Shown piece after piece: positions 32,692-45,900 of a stretch of DNA of 64,000 nucleotides. Source of the DNA: Microcystis aeruginosa FD4. Lineage in GTDB: Bacteria; Cyanobacteriota; Cyanobacteriia; Cyanobacteriales; Microcystaceae. The position numbers and the translations under genes are program-made. The notes under the pieces were generated by a model. That model was not told where the DNA came from and made no database searches. It was given only the letters and a program-made list of their open reading frames with translations. The stretch is taken from contig NZ_CP046973.1 of assembly GCF_009792235.1 (NCBI RefSeq), forward strand, positions 3,224,001-3,288,000, read 5' to 3'. How positions within the stretch are numbered: the stretch's first letter is position 1; each line of letters opens with the position of its first letter.

Positions 32692-33276
32692 TCAAGGCAA
32701 ATCGTTAAATATCACTCCTTCGTAAATTTCCTGAAAACTGAGAGCGAAATTGACAGAAGTTAAAGATAAACTGGCATTTTCTCCCTCGTATTCCGTTAAT
32801 AACCATTTATTTTCTTCAGTTTTGTTATACTGCATGATATAGGGACGACTTTGACTAATCAGAATATATTCTTGCAATTCCGGCAGCGAACGATAATAAA
32901 GAAATTTATCACCCTGGTAATAATTTTGAGTTGATTTTGAGAGGACTTCTACTATTAATCTGGGATTGGTAACAGTTGTCTTACCAGTTTCATAATAAAT
33001 CGGTTCTCCCTCAATTAGCATCACATCGGGATAGGTTGCCTGACGATATTGCGCTATCCATAATTTCACATCACCGATAAATATTTTATAGTTAGACTGG
33101 GGTAACTTTAGGCGTAAATAAAAGTAAAAATTACCTGCAATTTTATTATGATCGGTAGTGCCTCCTGTCATCGGTACGATTTCCCCATCTTGATACTCAT
33201 TTTTATAGGCTGCCGTTTCCTCTAATTCTAAATATTCGGCAAAGCTATAGGTAATTTTATTTGTTGCTATGGTCAT
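32692..33276 (-). CDS. Uma2 family endonuclease-like protein (DUF820), copy 1
   Basis: 194 residues of the cyanobacteria-rich Uma2/DUF820 family with a PD-(D/E)xK fold: Glu/Asp in YQDGEIVPMTGGTTDHNKIA, PDVMLIEGE as the central D-x-E region and IVEVLSKST with the Glu. Many genomes carry dozens of copies; their role is unresolved (nuclease, mobile-element or defence link). It is a tandem paralogue of the 33323 gene, nearly identical outside residues ~45-65. Confidence 0.85.
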   Translation of the reverse strand: MTIATNKITYSFAEYLELEETAAYKNEYQDGEIVPMTGGTTDHNKIAGNFYFYLRLKLPQSNYKIFIGDVKLWIAQYRQATYPDVMLIEGEPIYYETGKTTVTNPRLIVEVLSKSTQNYYQGDKFLYYRSLPELQEYILISQSRPYIMQYNKTEENKWLLTEYEGENASLSLTSVNFALSFQEIYEGVIFNDLP

Positions 33277-33322
33277 AATTGATTGATTTTTTGGTTAACT
33301 TAAGCTTGTTGAAACAACTGGT

Positions 33323-33910
33323 TTAATCATTGATTATATTAAAAGTAACTCCTTCATAAATTTCCTGAAAACTGAGAGCAAAATTGACAGAAGTTAAAGA
33401 TAAACTAGCATTTTCGCCCTCGTATTCCGTTAATAACCATTTATTTTCTTCAGTTTTGTTATACTGCATGATATAGGGACTACTTTGACTAATCAGAATA
33501 TATTCTTGCAATTCCGGCAGCGAACGATAATAGAGAAATTTATCGCCCTGGTCATAATTTTGAGTTGATTTTGAGAGGACTTCTACTATCAATCTGGGAT
33601 TGGTGACAGTTGTCTTGCCGGTTTCATAATAAATCGGTTCACCCTCAATTAGCATCACATCGGGATAGGTTGCCTGACGATATTGCGCTATCCATAATTT
33701 CACATCACCGATAAAAATATTATATTTCTGTCCTTTGAGGGCAAATTTTAAATAAGCGGCAAAATTGAGAGCAATTTTATTATGCTCGGTAGTGCCTCCT
33801 GTCATCGGTACGATTTCTCCATCTTGATACTCATTTTTATAGGCTGCCGTTTCCTCTAGTTGTAAATATTCGGCAAAGCTATAGGTAATTTTATCTGTGG
33901 CTATAGTCAT
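33323..33910 (-). CDS. Uma2 family endonuclease-like protein (DUF820), copy 2
   Basis: 195 residues with the same motifs as copy 1 (PDVMLIEGE, LIVEVLSKSTQNY). The segment after NKIA reads LNFAAYLKFALKGQKYNIFI instead of GNFYFYLRLKLPQSNYKIFI. The C-terminal half of the two proteins is almost the same, so duplication or gene conversion is recent. The 46-base gap between the genes suggests one transcript. Confidence 0.85.
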   Translation of the reverse strand: MTIATDKITYSFAEYLQLEETAAYKNEYQDGEIVPMTGGTTEHNKIALNFAAYLKFALKGQKYNIFIGDVKLWIAQYRQATYPDVMLIEGEPIYYETGKTTVTNPRLIVEVLSKSTQNYDQGDKFLYYRSLPELQEYILISQSSPYIMQYNKTEENKWLLTEYEGENASLSLTSVNFALSFQEIYEGVTFNIIND

Positions 33911-34111
33911 AATTTATTGATTCGCTCTCTCAATTGATTATAGCAATTATTATACTGGTGAGAGACATTAGCCATATTTACCCCAGCAAAAGATAACAGC
34001 TATCTTAATAGGACTATTGAAAATTTTTTAGCCAGCAACTAAATAGGAATTTGATCTCTCCCAAATGTGGGACAATTGACAAAGAACTAAGAATTGTAGA
34101 ATCCCCCCATC

Positions 34112-36832
34112 ATGACCTCGGAACTATCGAAGCAATACGATCCCAAGATCACAGAAACGAAATGGCAGCAATATTGGGAAAATCAAGAAATATTTACAGC
34201 AAACCCCGAAAAAGGCGGCGAAACCTACTGTATAGTCATCCCCCCTCCCAATGTTACCGGTAGTCTCCACATGGGTCACGCTTTCGAGAGTGCTTTGATT
34301 GATACACTTGTTCGCTACAAGCGCATGACCGGCAAAAATACCCTCTGGCTGCCCGGTACGGATCACGCGAGTATTGCAGTACAAGCAATACTCGATCGCC
34401 AATTAAAAGCCGAAAAAACCGACCGTTACCAACTAGGAAGGGAAAAATTCCTCGAACGCGCTTGGCAATGGAAAGAGGAGTCTGGTAGTACCATTGTTAA
34501 TCAACTGCGACGCTTGGGGGTATCCGTCGATTGGACGCGGGAACGTTTCACCATGGATGAGGGACTTTCCCATGCTGTCCGTACTGCTTTTATTAAACTT
34601 TATGAGGACGGATTAATCTATCGCGGTCAATACTTAGTTAACTGGTGTCCCGAATCCCGGTCGGCCGTTTCCGATTTAGAGGTAGAAAACAAGGATATTG
34701 AGGGAAATCTCTGGTATTTTCGCTATCCTCTTAGCGATGGTAGCGGTTATCTTCAAGTAGCCACCACAAGACCCGAAACCATGCTCGGTGATACTGGTGT
34801 CGCTGTCAACCCGCAAGACCCCCGTTATCGCCATTTAATCGGCAAAACCGTCACTTTACCGATAATGGGACGAGAAATTCCCATTATTGCCGATGAATTA
34901 GTCGATCCCGAATTCGGTACCGGTTGCGTTAAAGTTACGCCAGCCCACGATCCCAAGGATTTTGAGATGGGTAAACGCCATAATTTACCCTTTATTAATA
35001 TCATGAATTTAGACGGCAGTTTAAACGAAAATGCCGGAATATTCGCGGGTCAAGATCGTTTTGTTGCCCGCAAAAATGTCGTTAAAAAACTCGATGAAGA
35101 CGGCTTTTTAGTTAAGATTGAAGCCTATCGCCATAGTGTTCCCTATAGCGATCGAGGTAAAGTTCCAGTGGAACCCCTTTTATCTACCCAATGGTTCGTT
35201 AAAATTGAACCTTTAGCCACAAAAGCTTTAGCCTATTTAGATCAGGAAAACTCACCCCGTTTTGTGCCAGAAAGATGGACAAAAGTTTATCGCGATTGGT
35301 TAGTTAAGCTAAAAGATTGGTGTATTTCTCGACAACTGTGGTGGGGTCATCAAATTCCCGCTTGGTATATTATCAGTGAAACTAATAACGAAATTACTAA
35401 CCATACTCCCTTCGTCGTTGCTCAGGATGAAACCTCCGCTTTAGCCATGGCTAAACAAGAGTATGGAGAGGATATAATTATTCAACAAGACCCCGATGTT
35501 TTAGATACTTGGTTTTCCTCGGGATTGTGGCCATTTTCGACCATGGGTTGGCCAGAAAAAACCCTTGATCTAGACACCTATTATCCCACCACAACCCTCG
35601 TCACCGGTTTTGATATTATCTTTTTCTGGGTGGCAAGAATGACGATGATGGCGGGCTATTTTACGGGACAAATGCCCTTTAAAGATGTCTATATTCACGG
35701 TTTAGTTAGGGATGAAAACGGCAAAAAGATGTCTAAATCTGCCAATAACGGCATCGATCCCCTAATTTTAATTGATAAATATGGAACCGATGCTTTACGA
35801 TATACCTTAATTCGAGAAGTGGCAGGAGCAGGACAGGATATCAGTCTGCAATACAACCGCAAAACCGATGAATCGGAATCCGTAGAAGCTGCCCGAAATT
35901 TTGCCAATAAAATTTGGAATGCTTCCCGTTTTGTGATGATGAATCTGGAGGGAAAAACCCCAGAAGAATTGGGAGAACCAGCTTTAGAAAATTTAGAATT
36001 ATCTGATCGCTGGATTTTATCTCGTTATCATCAAACAGTGCAAAAAACTAGAGATTATCTAGAAAATTATGGCATGGGGGAAGCGGCAAAAGGTCTATAC
36101 GAATTTATCTGGCGCGATTTCTGTGATTGGTATATCGAGTTAGTAAAAACTCGTTTATGGAAGGATAAAGAATCGGTTTCTTGTGCCACGGCCCGCCAAA
36201 CTTTGGCTTTTATCTTGGCAGGAACATTAAAATTATTACATCCCTTTATGCCCCATATTACCGAAGAAATTTGGCATCATTTAACCCAAGAAAATCAGCA
36301 GGTTTTGGCTTTAGAAACCTATCCCATAGCTGATAGTTCTCTGATCGATCTAGATTTAGAAAATACTTTTGAGTTATTAATTGAAAGTATTCGGGTGTTG
36401 CGTAATTTGCGGGCCGAAGCGGGGATTAAACCGGGGGCAACGATCACAGCAATTTTACAGACAGAAAACAGTCAAGAATTAGCTATTCTGCAACGCGGAC
36501 AAGTGTACTTAAAAGACTTGGCTAAGATCGAAAACTTAATTTTGACGGCCAAATTAACCGAGGAAGTCAATCAAGCGATCGCCAGTGTTGTCGCTACGGT
36601 AGAAATCCTCATCCCCCTGTCCGGATTGGTTGATATATCGGTATTGGCTGGGAAATTAGCGAAAAATTTAGCTAAAGTGGAAGGGGAAATCAAGAGTTTG
36701 AGCGATCGCTTGAATAAACCTAGCTTTGTCGAAAAAGCTCCAGAAGCTTTAATCCAAAAAACGAAGCAAGCTTTAGCAGAGGCCGAAAAACAAGCCCAAA
36801 TTCTCCAAGAACGCTTAAAACGTCTGCAATAG
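34112..36832 (+). CDS. valS: Valyl-tRNA synthetase
   Basis: 906 residues, full length. Class I motifs HMGH at 53-56 within PPPNVTGSLHMGHAF, and KMSKS at 539-543. Editing-domain features include TTRPETMLGDTGVAV and PAHDPKDFEMGKRHNLPFI; the WCISRQLWWGHQIPAW and DVLDTWFSSGLWPF signatures follow. The C-terminal ~70 residues form the ValRS coiled-coil arm (LAKNLAKVEGEIKSLSDRLN). It charges tRNA-Val and hydrolyses mischarged Thr-tRNA. The ATG (MTSELSKQYDPK) is the family's usual beginning. Confidence 0.98.
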   Translation: MTSELSKQYDPKITETKWQQYWENQEIFTANPEKGGETYCIVIPPPNVTGSLHMGHAFESALIDTLVRYKRMTGKNTLWLPGTDHASIAVQAILDRQLKAEKTDRYQLGREKFLERAWQWKEESGSTIVNQLRRLGVSVDWTRERFTMDEGLSHAVRTAFIKLYEDGLIYRGQYLVNWCPESRSAVSDLEVENKDIEGNLWYFRYPLSDGSGYLQVATTRPETMLGDTGVAVNPQDPRYRHLIGKTVTLPIMGREIPIIADELVDPEFGTGCVKVTPAHDPKDFEMGKRHNLPFINIMNLDGSLNENAGIFAGQDRFVARKNVVKKLDEDGFLVKIEAYRHSVPYSDRGKVPVEPLLSTQWFVKIEPLATKALAYLDQENSPRFVPERWTKVYRDWLVKLKDWCISRQLWWGHQIPAWYIISETNNEITNHTPFVVAQDETSALAMAKQEYGEDIIIQQDPDVLDTWFSSGLWPFSTMGWPEKTLDLDTYYPTTTLVTGFDIIFFWVARMTMMAGYFTGQMPFKDVYIHGLVRDENGKKMSKSANNGIDPLILIDKYGTDALRYTLIREVAGAGQDISLQYNRKTDESESVEAARNFANKIWNASRFVMMNLEGKTPEELGEPALENLELSDRWILSRYHQTVQKTRDYLENYGMGEAAKGLYEFIWRDFCDWYIELVKTRLWKDKESVSCATARQTLAFILAGTLKLLHPFMPHITEEIWHHLTQENQQVLALETYPIADSSLIDLDLENTFELLIESIRVLRNLRAEAGIKPGATITAILQTENSQELAILQRGQVYLKDLAKIENLILTAKLTEEVNQAIASVVATVEILIPLSGLVDISVLAGKLAKNLAKVEGEIKSLSDRLNKPSFVEKAPEALIQKTKQALAEAEKQAQILQERLKRLQ

Positions 36833-36987
36833 TGCATTTGTACTAAATAATTCCAGTGGGCTAGAGCAAAGCTACTGCGATCGAGATTATCCCTTAATCC
36901 ATTGATTGACCTGGTTGCTCAAGCAATTGCCTAAGCATAAACCTCCTTAAATTCATTTTTGAGAACCCCAGAAATTAGGAGCAAAAA

Positions 36988-39900
36988 ATGATTACTACCT
37001 CCCGCCAAATTCCACTAGCGCTGGTTTTTAACTATCTTTTTCAATTTTCTAATGCTGCCAATTTTGAGGAGGTTTTCTCGACAGTCTTTGGCGAGAATTA
37101 CGATGTAGCTAAGTCCACCACCCTACGGAATCAGTGGCGAGAGGGAGATTTCGGCAATTTTCCCAGTATTGAGGTAGTGGGTAGCGAGGTTTTGGGGGCG
37201 GCTAATGGTGCTTATGCAGCCAGCAATAATAAGATTTACCTATCTGAAGGCTTTTTGGCGACTGCGAGTGAAGCGGCGCTGGTATGGGTGTTGTTGGAGG
37301 AATATGGACATTTTATTGATGCTCAGATTAATTCGACAGATGCGGCGGGAGATGAGGGAAGGATTTTTGCAGCGTTGGTGATGGGAGAGAGTTTGTCTGA
37401 TGAGGCGTTGGCGCAGTTGAAAGCGGAATATGATCACGGATTTATTAGGATTAATGGAGTGAATATTGAGATAGAGATGGCTAATTTTACAGGAACGAAT
37501 GGGAATGATACGATTATCGGGACAAACGATAATGATTCAATTGATGGTTTAGGCGGCAATGATAGCCTAAGCGGATTGGGAGGAGATGATATTTTAAATG
37601 GTGGGGATGGTAATGATACTTTGAATGGTGGGGATGGTAATGATACTCTAAATCCTGGGTTGGGAATTGATACGGTTAACGGTAATGGAGGAACCGATAC
37701 TTTAATTGTTGATTATACTAACGCAACTAATTTAACTTCAGGGATTGAAAATACTGCTTTTACTACTTATATTCGTAATCGCAACAATGGAGTCTATCTT
37801 CTTTATTATCCCAATATCGAACTGGTAAATATTACCGGTACTTCCTCTAATGATGATTTGAGAGGATTTAGTGGCAATGATACCCTGATTGGCGGTGCGG
37901 GAAATGATACTCTCACTGGGAATGAGGGGAACGATCAACTGATTGGCGGTGCGGGAGATGACATTATTAATGACATCATTACTAGCGGAAGTGGAGATAG
38001 TTTAGATGGAGGAGAAGGTACTGATACTCTCAATCTTAATTTAGGTAGTGTGACGGCTAATTTAAACTTTAGTTTGAATGTTTCTAGCACCTCTCAATTA
38101 CAGGGAATTAGTAGCGTTGAAATTAAGAATTTTGAAAGAGTTAATGCTATTACTACTGGCGGTGGAAATGATGTCATCAATCTCAATAATAGTGTTTCTT
38201 TCACTACTAATACTAGAGTAGATGTTAACGGTAATGGAGGAACCGATACTTTAATTGTTGATTATACTAACGCAACTAATTTAACTTCAGGGATTGAAAA
38301 TACTGCTTCTACTACTTATATTCGTAATCGCAACAATGGAGTCGATCTTCTTTATTATCCCAATATCGAACTGGTAAATATTACCGGTACTTCCTCTAAT
38401 GATAATTTAAGAGGATTTAGTGGCAATGATACCCTGATTGGCGGTGCGGGAAATGATACTCTCACTGGGAATGAGGGCAATGATCAACTGATTGGCGGTG
38501 CGGGAGATGACATTATTAATGACACCATTACTAGCGGAAGTGGAGATAGTTTAGATGGAGGAGAAGGTACTGATACTCTCAATCTTAATTTAGGTAGTGT
38601 GACGGCTAATTTAAACTTTAGTTTGAATGTTTCTAGCACCTCTCAATTACAGGGAATTAGTAGCGTTGAAATTAAGAATTTTGAAAGAGTTAATGCTATT
38701 ACTACTGGCGGTGGAAATGATGTCATCAATCTCAATAATAGTGTTTCTTTCACTACTAATACTAGAGTAGATGTTAACGGTAATGGAGGAACCGATACTT
38801 TAATTGTTGATTATACTAACGCAACTAATTTAACTTCAGGGATTGAAAATACTGCTTTTACTACTTATATTCGTAATCGCAACAATGGAGTCGATCTTCT
38901 TTATTATCCCAATATCGAACTGGTAAATATTACCGGTACTTCCTATAGTGATAATTTAAGAGGATTTAGTGGCAATGATACCCTGATTGGCGGTGCGGGA
39001 AATGATACTCTCACTGGGAATGAGGGGAACGATCAACTGATTGGCGGTGCGGGAGATGACATTATTAATGACATCATTACTAGCGGAAGTGGAGATAGTT
39101 TAGATGGAGGAGAAGGTACTGATACTCTCAATCTTAATTTAGGTAGTGTGACGGCTAATTTAAACTTTAGTTTGAATGTTTCTAGCACCTCTCAATTACA
39201 GGGACTTGGTGACGTTGAAATTAAGAATTTTGAAAAAGTTAATACCTTGACGACGGGGAGTGGTAATGATGTAATCAATCTCAATAATAGTATTGCTTTA
39301 ACTACTAATACTAGAGTAGATGTTAACGGTAATGGAGGAACCGATACTTTAATTGTTGATTATACTAACGCAACTAATTTAACTTCAGGGATTGAAAATA
39401 CTGCTTTTACTACTTATATTCGTAATCGCAACAATGGAGGCGATCTTCTTTATTATCCCAATATCGAACTGGTAAATATTACCGGTACTTCCTATAGTGA
39501 TAATTTAAGAGGATTTAGTGGCAATGATACCCTGATTGGCGGTGCGGGAAATGATACTCTCACTGGGAATGAGGGGAACGATCAACTGATTGGCGGTGCG
39601 GGAGATGACATTATTAATGACATCATTACTAGCGGAAGTGGAGATAGTTTAGATGGAGGCGAAGGCACGGATACTCTCACTCTTAACTTAAGTAGTGTGA
39701 CGGCTAATTTAAACTTTAGTTTGAATGTTTCTAGCACCTCTCAATTACAGGGACTTGGTGACGTTGAAATTAAGAATTTTGAAAAAGTTAATACCTTGAC
39801 GACGGGGAGTGGTAATGATGTAATCAATCTCAATAATAGTATTGCTTTAACTACTAATACTAGAGTAGATGTTAACGGTAATGGAGGAACCGATACTTTA

Positions 39901-42900
39901 ATTGTTGATTATACTAACGCAACTAATTTAACTTCAGGGATTGAAAATACTGCTTTTACTACTTATATTCGTAATCGCAACAATGGAGGCGATCTTCTTT
40001 ATTATCCCAATATCGAACTGGTAAATATTACCGGTACTTCCTATAGTGATAATTTAAGAGGATTTAGTGGCAATGATACCCTGATTGGCGGTGCGGGAAA
40101 TGATACTCTCACTGGGAATGAGGGGAACGATCAACTGATTGGCGGTGCGGGAGATGACATTATTAATGACATCATTACTAGCGGAAGTGGAGATAGTTTA
40201 GATGGAGGCGAAGGCACGGATACTCTCACTCTTAACTTAAGTAGTGTGACGGCTAATTTAAACTTTAGTTTGAATGTTTCTAGCACCTCTCAATTACAGG
40301 GACTTGGTGACGTTGAAATTAAGAATTTTGAAAAAGTTAATACCTTGACGACGGGGAGTGGTAATGATGTAATCAATCTCAATAATAGTATTGCTTTAAC
40401 TACTAATACTAGAGTAGATGTTAACGGTAATGGAGGAACCGATACTTTAATTGTTGATTATACTAACGCAACTAATTTAACTTCAGGGATTGAAAATACT
40501 GCTTTTACTACTTATATTCGTAATCGCAACACTGGAGGCGATCTTCTTTATTATCCCAATATCGAACTGGTAAATATTACCGGCACTTCCTCTAATGATG
40601 ATTTGAGAGGATTTAGTGGCAATGATACCCTGATTGGCGGTGCGGGAAATGATACTCTCACTGGGAATGATAGCAATGATATCCTCTCAGGAGTAAACGC
40701 TAAAAACCTAAACCCCGGACTCAATGAAATAGATATACTTGCAGGAGGCAATGGGACGGATACATTTATTTTAGGAGATGCTGCCAATATTTACTACGAT
40801 GACCGCAACACTACCATTGCTGGAACTTCTGACTACGCACGCATCACTGACTTTAACCCCACTCAAGACATTATTCAACTCAACGGAGCAAAAAGCAATT
40901 ATCGACTGACCACTGCTACTATCAATAACATCTCAGGAACTGCCATTTATGTCGATAAACCCAACAGCGAACCTGATGAACTTATTGCTCTTATCCAAGG
41001 AGTCACAGGATTAGACATCAACTCCAGTGCATTTGTCACCGCCAAAGACGAAATCGCCTTTAGTAACCCACAATTCCCCATCATAGAAGATGGTACACTC
41101 GTTGTTGCCGTTACTGTGGTTCGTAATGGTGCAGTACAAACTGAAGTTAGTGCTACTATCATCCTTAATGATGGCACAGCAACAGCAGGAAGTGACTACA
41201 ATAATACTCCCATTACTGTCACTTTTGCACCAGGAGAAACCAGCAAAACTATTACTATTCCTATTATTGATGATAGTATTTATGAACCCACAGAAACGGT
41301 TAACTTAACCCTATCTAATGCCACAGGTGGCGCAACATTAGGAACACAAACAACAGCAGTATTAAACATCATTGATAATGATGTAGTGCCTGGTATTTTA
41401 GCCTTCTCTCAAGCTAATTATAGTATTAATGAAAATGGAACACCTATCATTGCTGTCACCGTTAACCGGACTGGGGGAAGTGATGGTGCTGTCAGTGCTA
41501 CCATTAGCTTAAGCGATGGTACAGCAACCCGTCCCGATGACTATACCAATACCTCAGTTACCGTTAATTTTGCCAATGGTGAAACCTCAAAAGTTGTTAC
41601 TATTCCCATTGTTAACGATAGCCAATTTGAAGCAGACGAAACCGTTAACTTAACTCTCTCTAATCCCCAGGGTGGCGCAACCTTAGGAACCCAAACCACA
41701 GCAGTTTTAACCATTCTTAACGATGACTTACCCCAACCGGGAAGGATTAGCCTCAATAACATTAACTACACCGTCAACGAAAATAATGGGACAGCGAATA
41801 TCACCTTAACTCGCACGAATGGAAGTGACGGGGAAGTTAGCGTTATCCTAACCCCTAGTAATGGCAGTGCAATTGCAGGAGACGATTACACTAATACACC
41901 CATAACTGTCACCTTTGCTAATGGACAAACCAGTAAAACTGTCACCATTCCTATCAATAATGACACCATTTATGAACCAACAGAAACCGTCAACTTAACT
42001 ATCTCTAATCCCACAGGTGGCGCAACATTAGGAACCCAGCAAACCGCCACCCTCAGTATCATTGATAATGACGCAGTACCAGGGGTTATTCAATTTAGTA
42101 ATGCTACTTACTCAGTTAATGAGAATGGAACTCCGGTTACTGCTGTAACTTTGACCCGTACCAATGGAAGTGATGGCGCAGTTAGTGTCACAGTTAACCT
42201 CACAAATGGAACAGCCACAGCAGGAAGTGACTACAATAACACACCAATTACAGTTAACTTCGCCAATGGGGAAACAGCGAAAACCGTTACCATCCCCATC
42301 ATTGATGACAGTATCTTTGAAGCAACAGAAACCATCAATCTGAGTCTATCTAATCCCAGCAACGGCGTAACAATCGGATCACAAAACAGCGCAATTGTCA
42401 GTATTATCGACAACGATTTCAAACCGACCTTAACCGTTAACATTACTGGGGAACAAGTCACCGAAGGTAACACCATTCAGGGAACAGTCACTCGAAATAC
42501 CGACACCAACGAACCCCTAACTGTCACCTTAGTTAATAGTGAAAATAGTCAAATTACTGTACCTAATACTGTGACTATTCCAGCAGGTGCAAATTCAGTT
42601 AACTTTAACCTGAACGCAGTTGATGATACCTTAATTGAACTACCGAAAAACTATACAATTATTGCTACATCCCAAGGATTTGTCAGTGGTTCAGATACCT
42701 TAGCAGTAATCGACAATGATGCAGTTAGCCTCAGCCTAACTCTCGACTCTAATAATATTAACGAAAATGGCGGAAAAGCGATCGCGACTGTCACCCGCAA
42801 TGTCATCACTTCAACCCCCTTAGTTGTCCAACTCAGCAGCAGTGACACCACTGAAGCAACTGTACCCACAAGCGTTACCATCGCAGCAGGACAAGCTTCT

Positions 42901-45900
42901 GCTACCTTTGAAATATCAGCAATTGACGATACTGCTTTAGACGGAAATCAAACAGTTACCATCACCGCCAAACCTACCTATACGGGGACAAACTTAGCAA
43001 CTGATACAGGAAACGCAACCACTAATATTAATATCGTTGATAACGAAAGTCCCAGTTTAAAAGTCGTTATTGACAAAGATGTTATCTCAGAAACGGGAAC
43101 AGCAACAGCAACCATTACCCGCAATACTAATACCAGCAGTGACTTAACCGTTACTCTCAATTCCAGCGATACCACTGAAGCAACTGTTCCCAATACAGTG
43201 ACAATTGCTGCGGGACAAACTTCTGCAAGTTTTACCATTACGGGAGTCAGTGACGGAATCAATGATGGAAGCCAAACCGTTACCATTACTGCTTCAGCAA
43301 CAGGGTTAAATAGTGGGAGTGACAGCTTAGAAATCACTGATATTAATGTTCCCGATTTAGTCGTCACTCAATTACAAGGAATCTCCCCAACTTATACAAC
43401 TAAACAATCCCAATTTACCTACACAGTCGCTAACAACGGGATTATCGCTGCGACGGGAAGTTGGAAAGACCGAATTTATTTATCAACTGACAATAAGCTA
43501 GATGCAAATGACACCTTATTAGGGGAATTTGGCTTAGGAAGTACAGAAAATCCAGCCAATCTATTACCCGGAACATCATACAATCGCACAGTCACCTATT
43601 TTGCTCCCCGTAATCCCGGACAATATTACCTAATTGGGGTGACAGATAACGGAAATACCGTTAATGAAGGAGTAGCAATTGGGGAAAGCAATAATACAAC
43701 GATTACCCCAGTGACAGTAACACCGGCTTATCGTGGTACGGTTTATACTGATACAGAAACTGCGATTGCGGGTAATCCTGTTACTTTACGGGGACAAGCA
43801 TTAAGTAATAGTAATAATTCTCCTGTAGCTTATGAATTTGTCAAAGTTCGGGTAGAAAACAAAGGAAATATCCGAGAGTTTGATGCGTTTACTGACGGAA
43901 ATGGTAATTTTGTCCGTCAATTTACTCCCTTAACAGGAGAAGCAGGAACTTATAATATCAACGCTTATTTCCCTGGATTTGCAGCAGAAGATAGCAACCC
44001 AGAAGATAGTTTTACTCTCTTGGGAATGCGGTTTGAACAAAATGACCAATTCTTAACCCAGGTTTCCCAACGCATCACCGAAGGAACTACCTTTAATGGG
44101 TCAGTTAAATTACAAAACCTGAGTAATATAGGATTATCAGGATTAACTGCTACTGTCAATGGTGCACCGAGTGATTGGACAGTTAATGTCACCCCAGAGA
44201 AAACAAGCTTAGGTGGTAATGAAGAAATCACGGTCAATTACAGTATTAATGTCCCTGATGATAAATGGAGTTATTACAATTTTGGTCTTGGATTAAGTAC
44301 CACTGAAGGAGTTACCGCAACTTTACCAGTAAGGGTAGATGTGGCGCGACTGTTACCCCGTTTAGTTGCGGATACCAGCAGCTTACAAGCTTCGATGTTG
44401 CGGGGAGGTCAAACGATAGTCGAGTTTACGGTTAGTAATCAAGGTGAGGTTGCGTCAGGACAATTAAATATTCTGCTTCCTGAAGCGTCTTGGTTAAAGT
44501 CTGCTTCTGCGGTTACTTTACCGTCTTTAAATCCTGGTCAATCAACGAAAGTATCCTTACTATTACAACCGTCAACAACGCAAGAGTTAACGGTTTATAA
44601 CGGAAATGTCGTTATTTCTGGGGATGAAGCATCCTTAAGTTTACCGTTTAATTTCCGAGCGATTTCGGAAGCGAAAGGTAATCTTAATATTAATGTTGTC
44701 GATGAATTATTCTTCTTTGCAGAAGGTTCACCTCGTTTAGAAAATGCGACAATTACCCTATTAGATCCCTTTACAGGAACCGTTATTTCCTCAGAAAAAG
44801 ATGCCGATGGTATATTGTCTAAAACTGATTTAGCAGAAGGGTATTATAAACTGCGGATTACTGCTGACAACCATGATACTTATGAGCAGAATATTTATGT
44901 CAGCGCAGGAGAAACAGAGGATATTCAGGCATTTTTGTCAAGACAAACAGTTAAATATACCTGGACAGTAACACCGACAGAAATTGAAGATCGATATATT
45001 ATTACGGTTCAATCGACGTTTGAAACTGATGTTCCAATTCCTGTAGTAACGATTGACCCGCCTTTAATCGATTTAAAAGATTTACAAGTGGTTGGTCAAG
45101 TCACACAAATTAACATGACTGTGACTAATCATGGGTTAATTGCAGCCAATGATATTAAGTTAAATTTTGGTGAACATCCTTTTTATAAAATTGAGCCGTT
45201 AATTAATGATTTTGATGGGTTAGCCGCAAAAAGTTCTCTAACTATTCCTGTCAGAATTACCCGTATTGCTGATTTTGATACTTTAGCAAGTAGTGCTGGA
45301 GAACTTTCAACTCTGGCGACACCATCAGTTCCTTGTTCAATTTCTGGTTCTCTTGGTTCTCTTGGTTGGTCTTATCCTTGTGGGGGAAATGATGTCCAAA
45401 AATCGACAACCATCGCCTTTAATAATGTAGAAGGAAATTGTGCTGGTGGTGGTATTGGCGGCGGTGGTATTGGCGGCGGTGGTATTGGCGGCGGTGGTAT
45501 TGGCGGCGGTGGTATTGGCGGCGGTGGTATTTATTCCTCTACTCCAATCATTTATGCGAAGAATCCTTGTAACATCGATCCAGATAATCCCAATCCTAAT
45601 CCCAATCCTAATCCTAATCCCAATCCTAATCCCAATCCTAATCCTAATCCCAATCCTAATCCTAATCCCGATCCCGATTGTAAGGTTCCAGATTTAGGAT
45701 TTACCATTGATGCTTCTGAGTATTTAGAACCTTGGATCGAAACAGGTGAACAAGTTTTTAATACTTTAATGAAAAAAAGGATAGAAGTTGACTTAAGTGT
45801 AGAAGCAGAAGCAGGAGGAAAACTTTGTTGTGATAAAAACAAAAAAATAGGAGTGGAGTTTTTTGCTACAGCAGGAGTCACAGCAGAAGCAAAATTTGGT

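Noticed and set aside
37288..37325. Zinc metalloprotease site in the N-terminus of the giant protein
   Set aside because: The motif reads LLEEYGHFID, not HExxH, so one ligand is missing; only a degenerate resemblance.
37675..40690. CRISPR-like array
   Set aside because: Units are 549 bases, coding and without unique spacers; no cas genes are present.
45440..45697. Hydrophobic VVLAAVVLAA frame over the Gly-rich linker
   Set aside because: An out-of-frame product of the 15-base repeat; the giant gene frame is continuous there.
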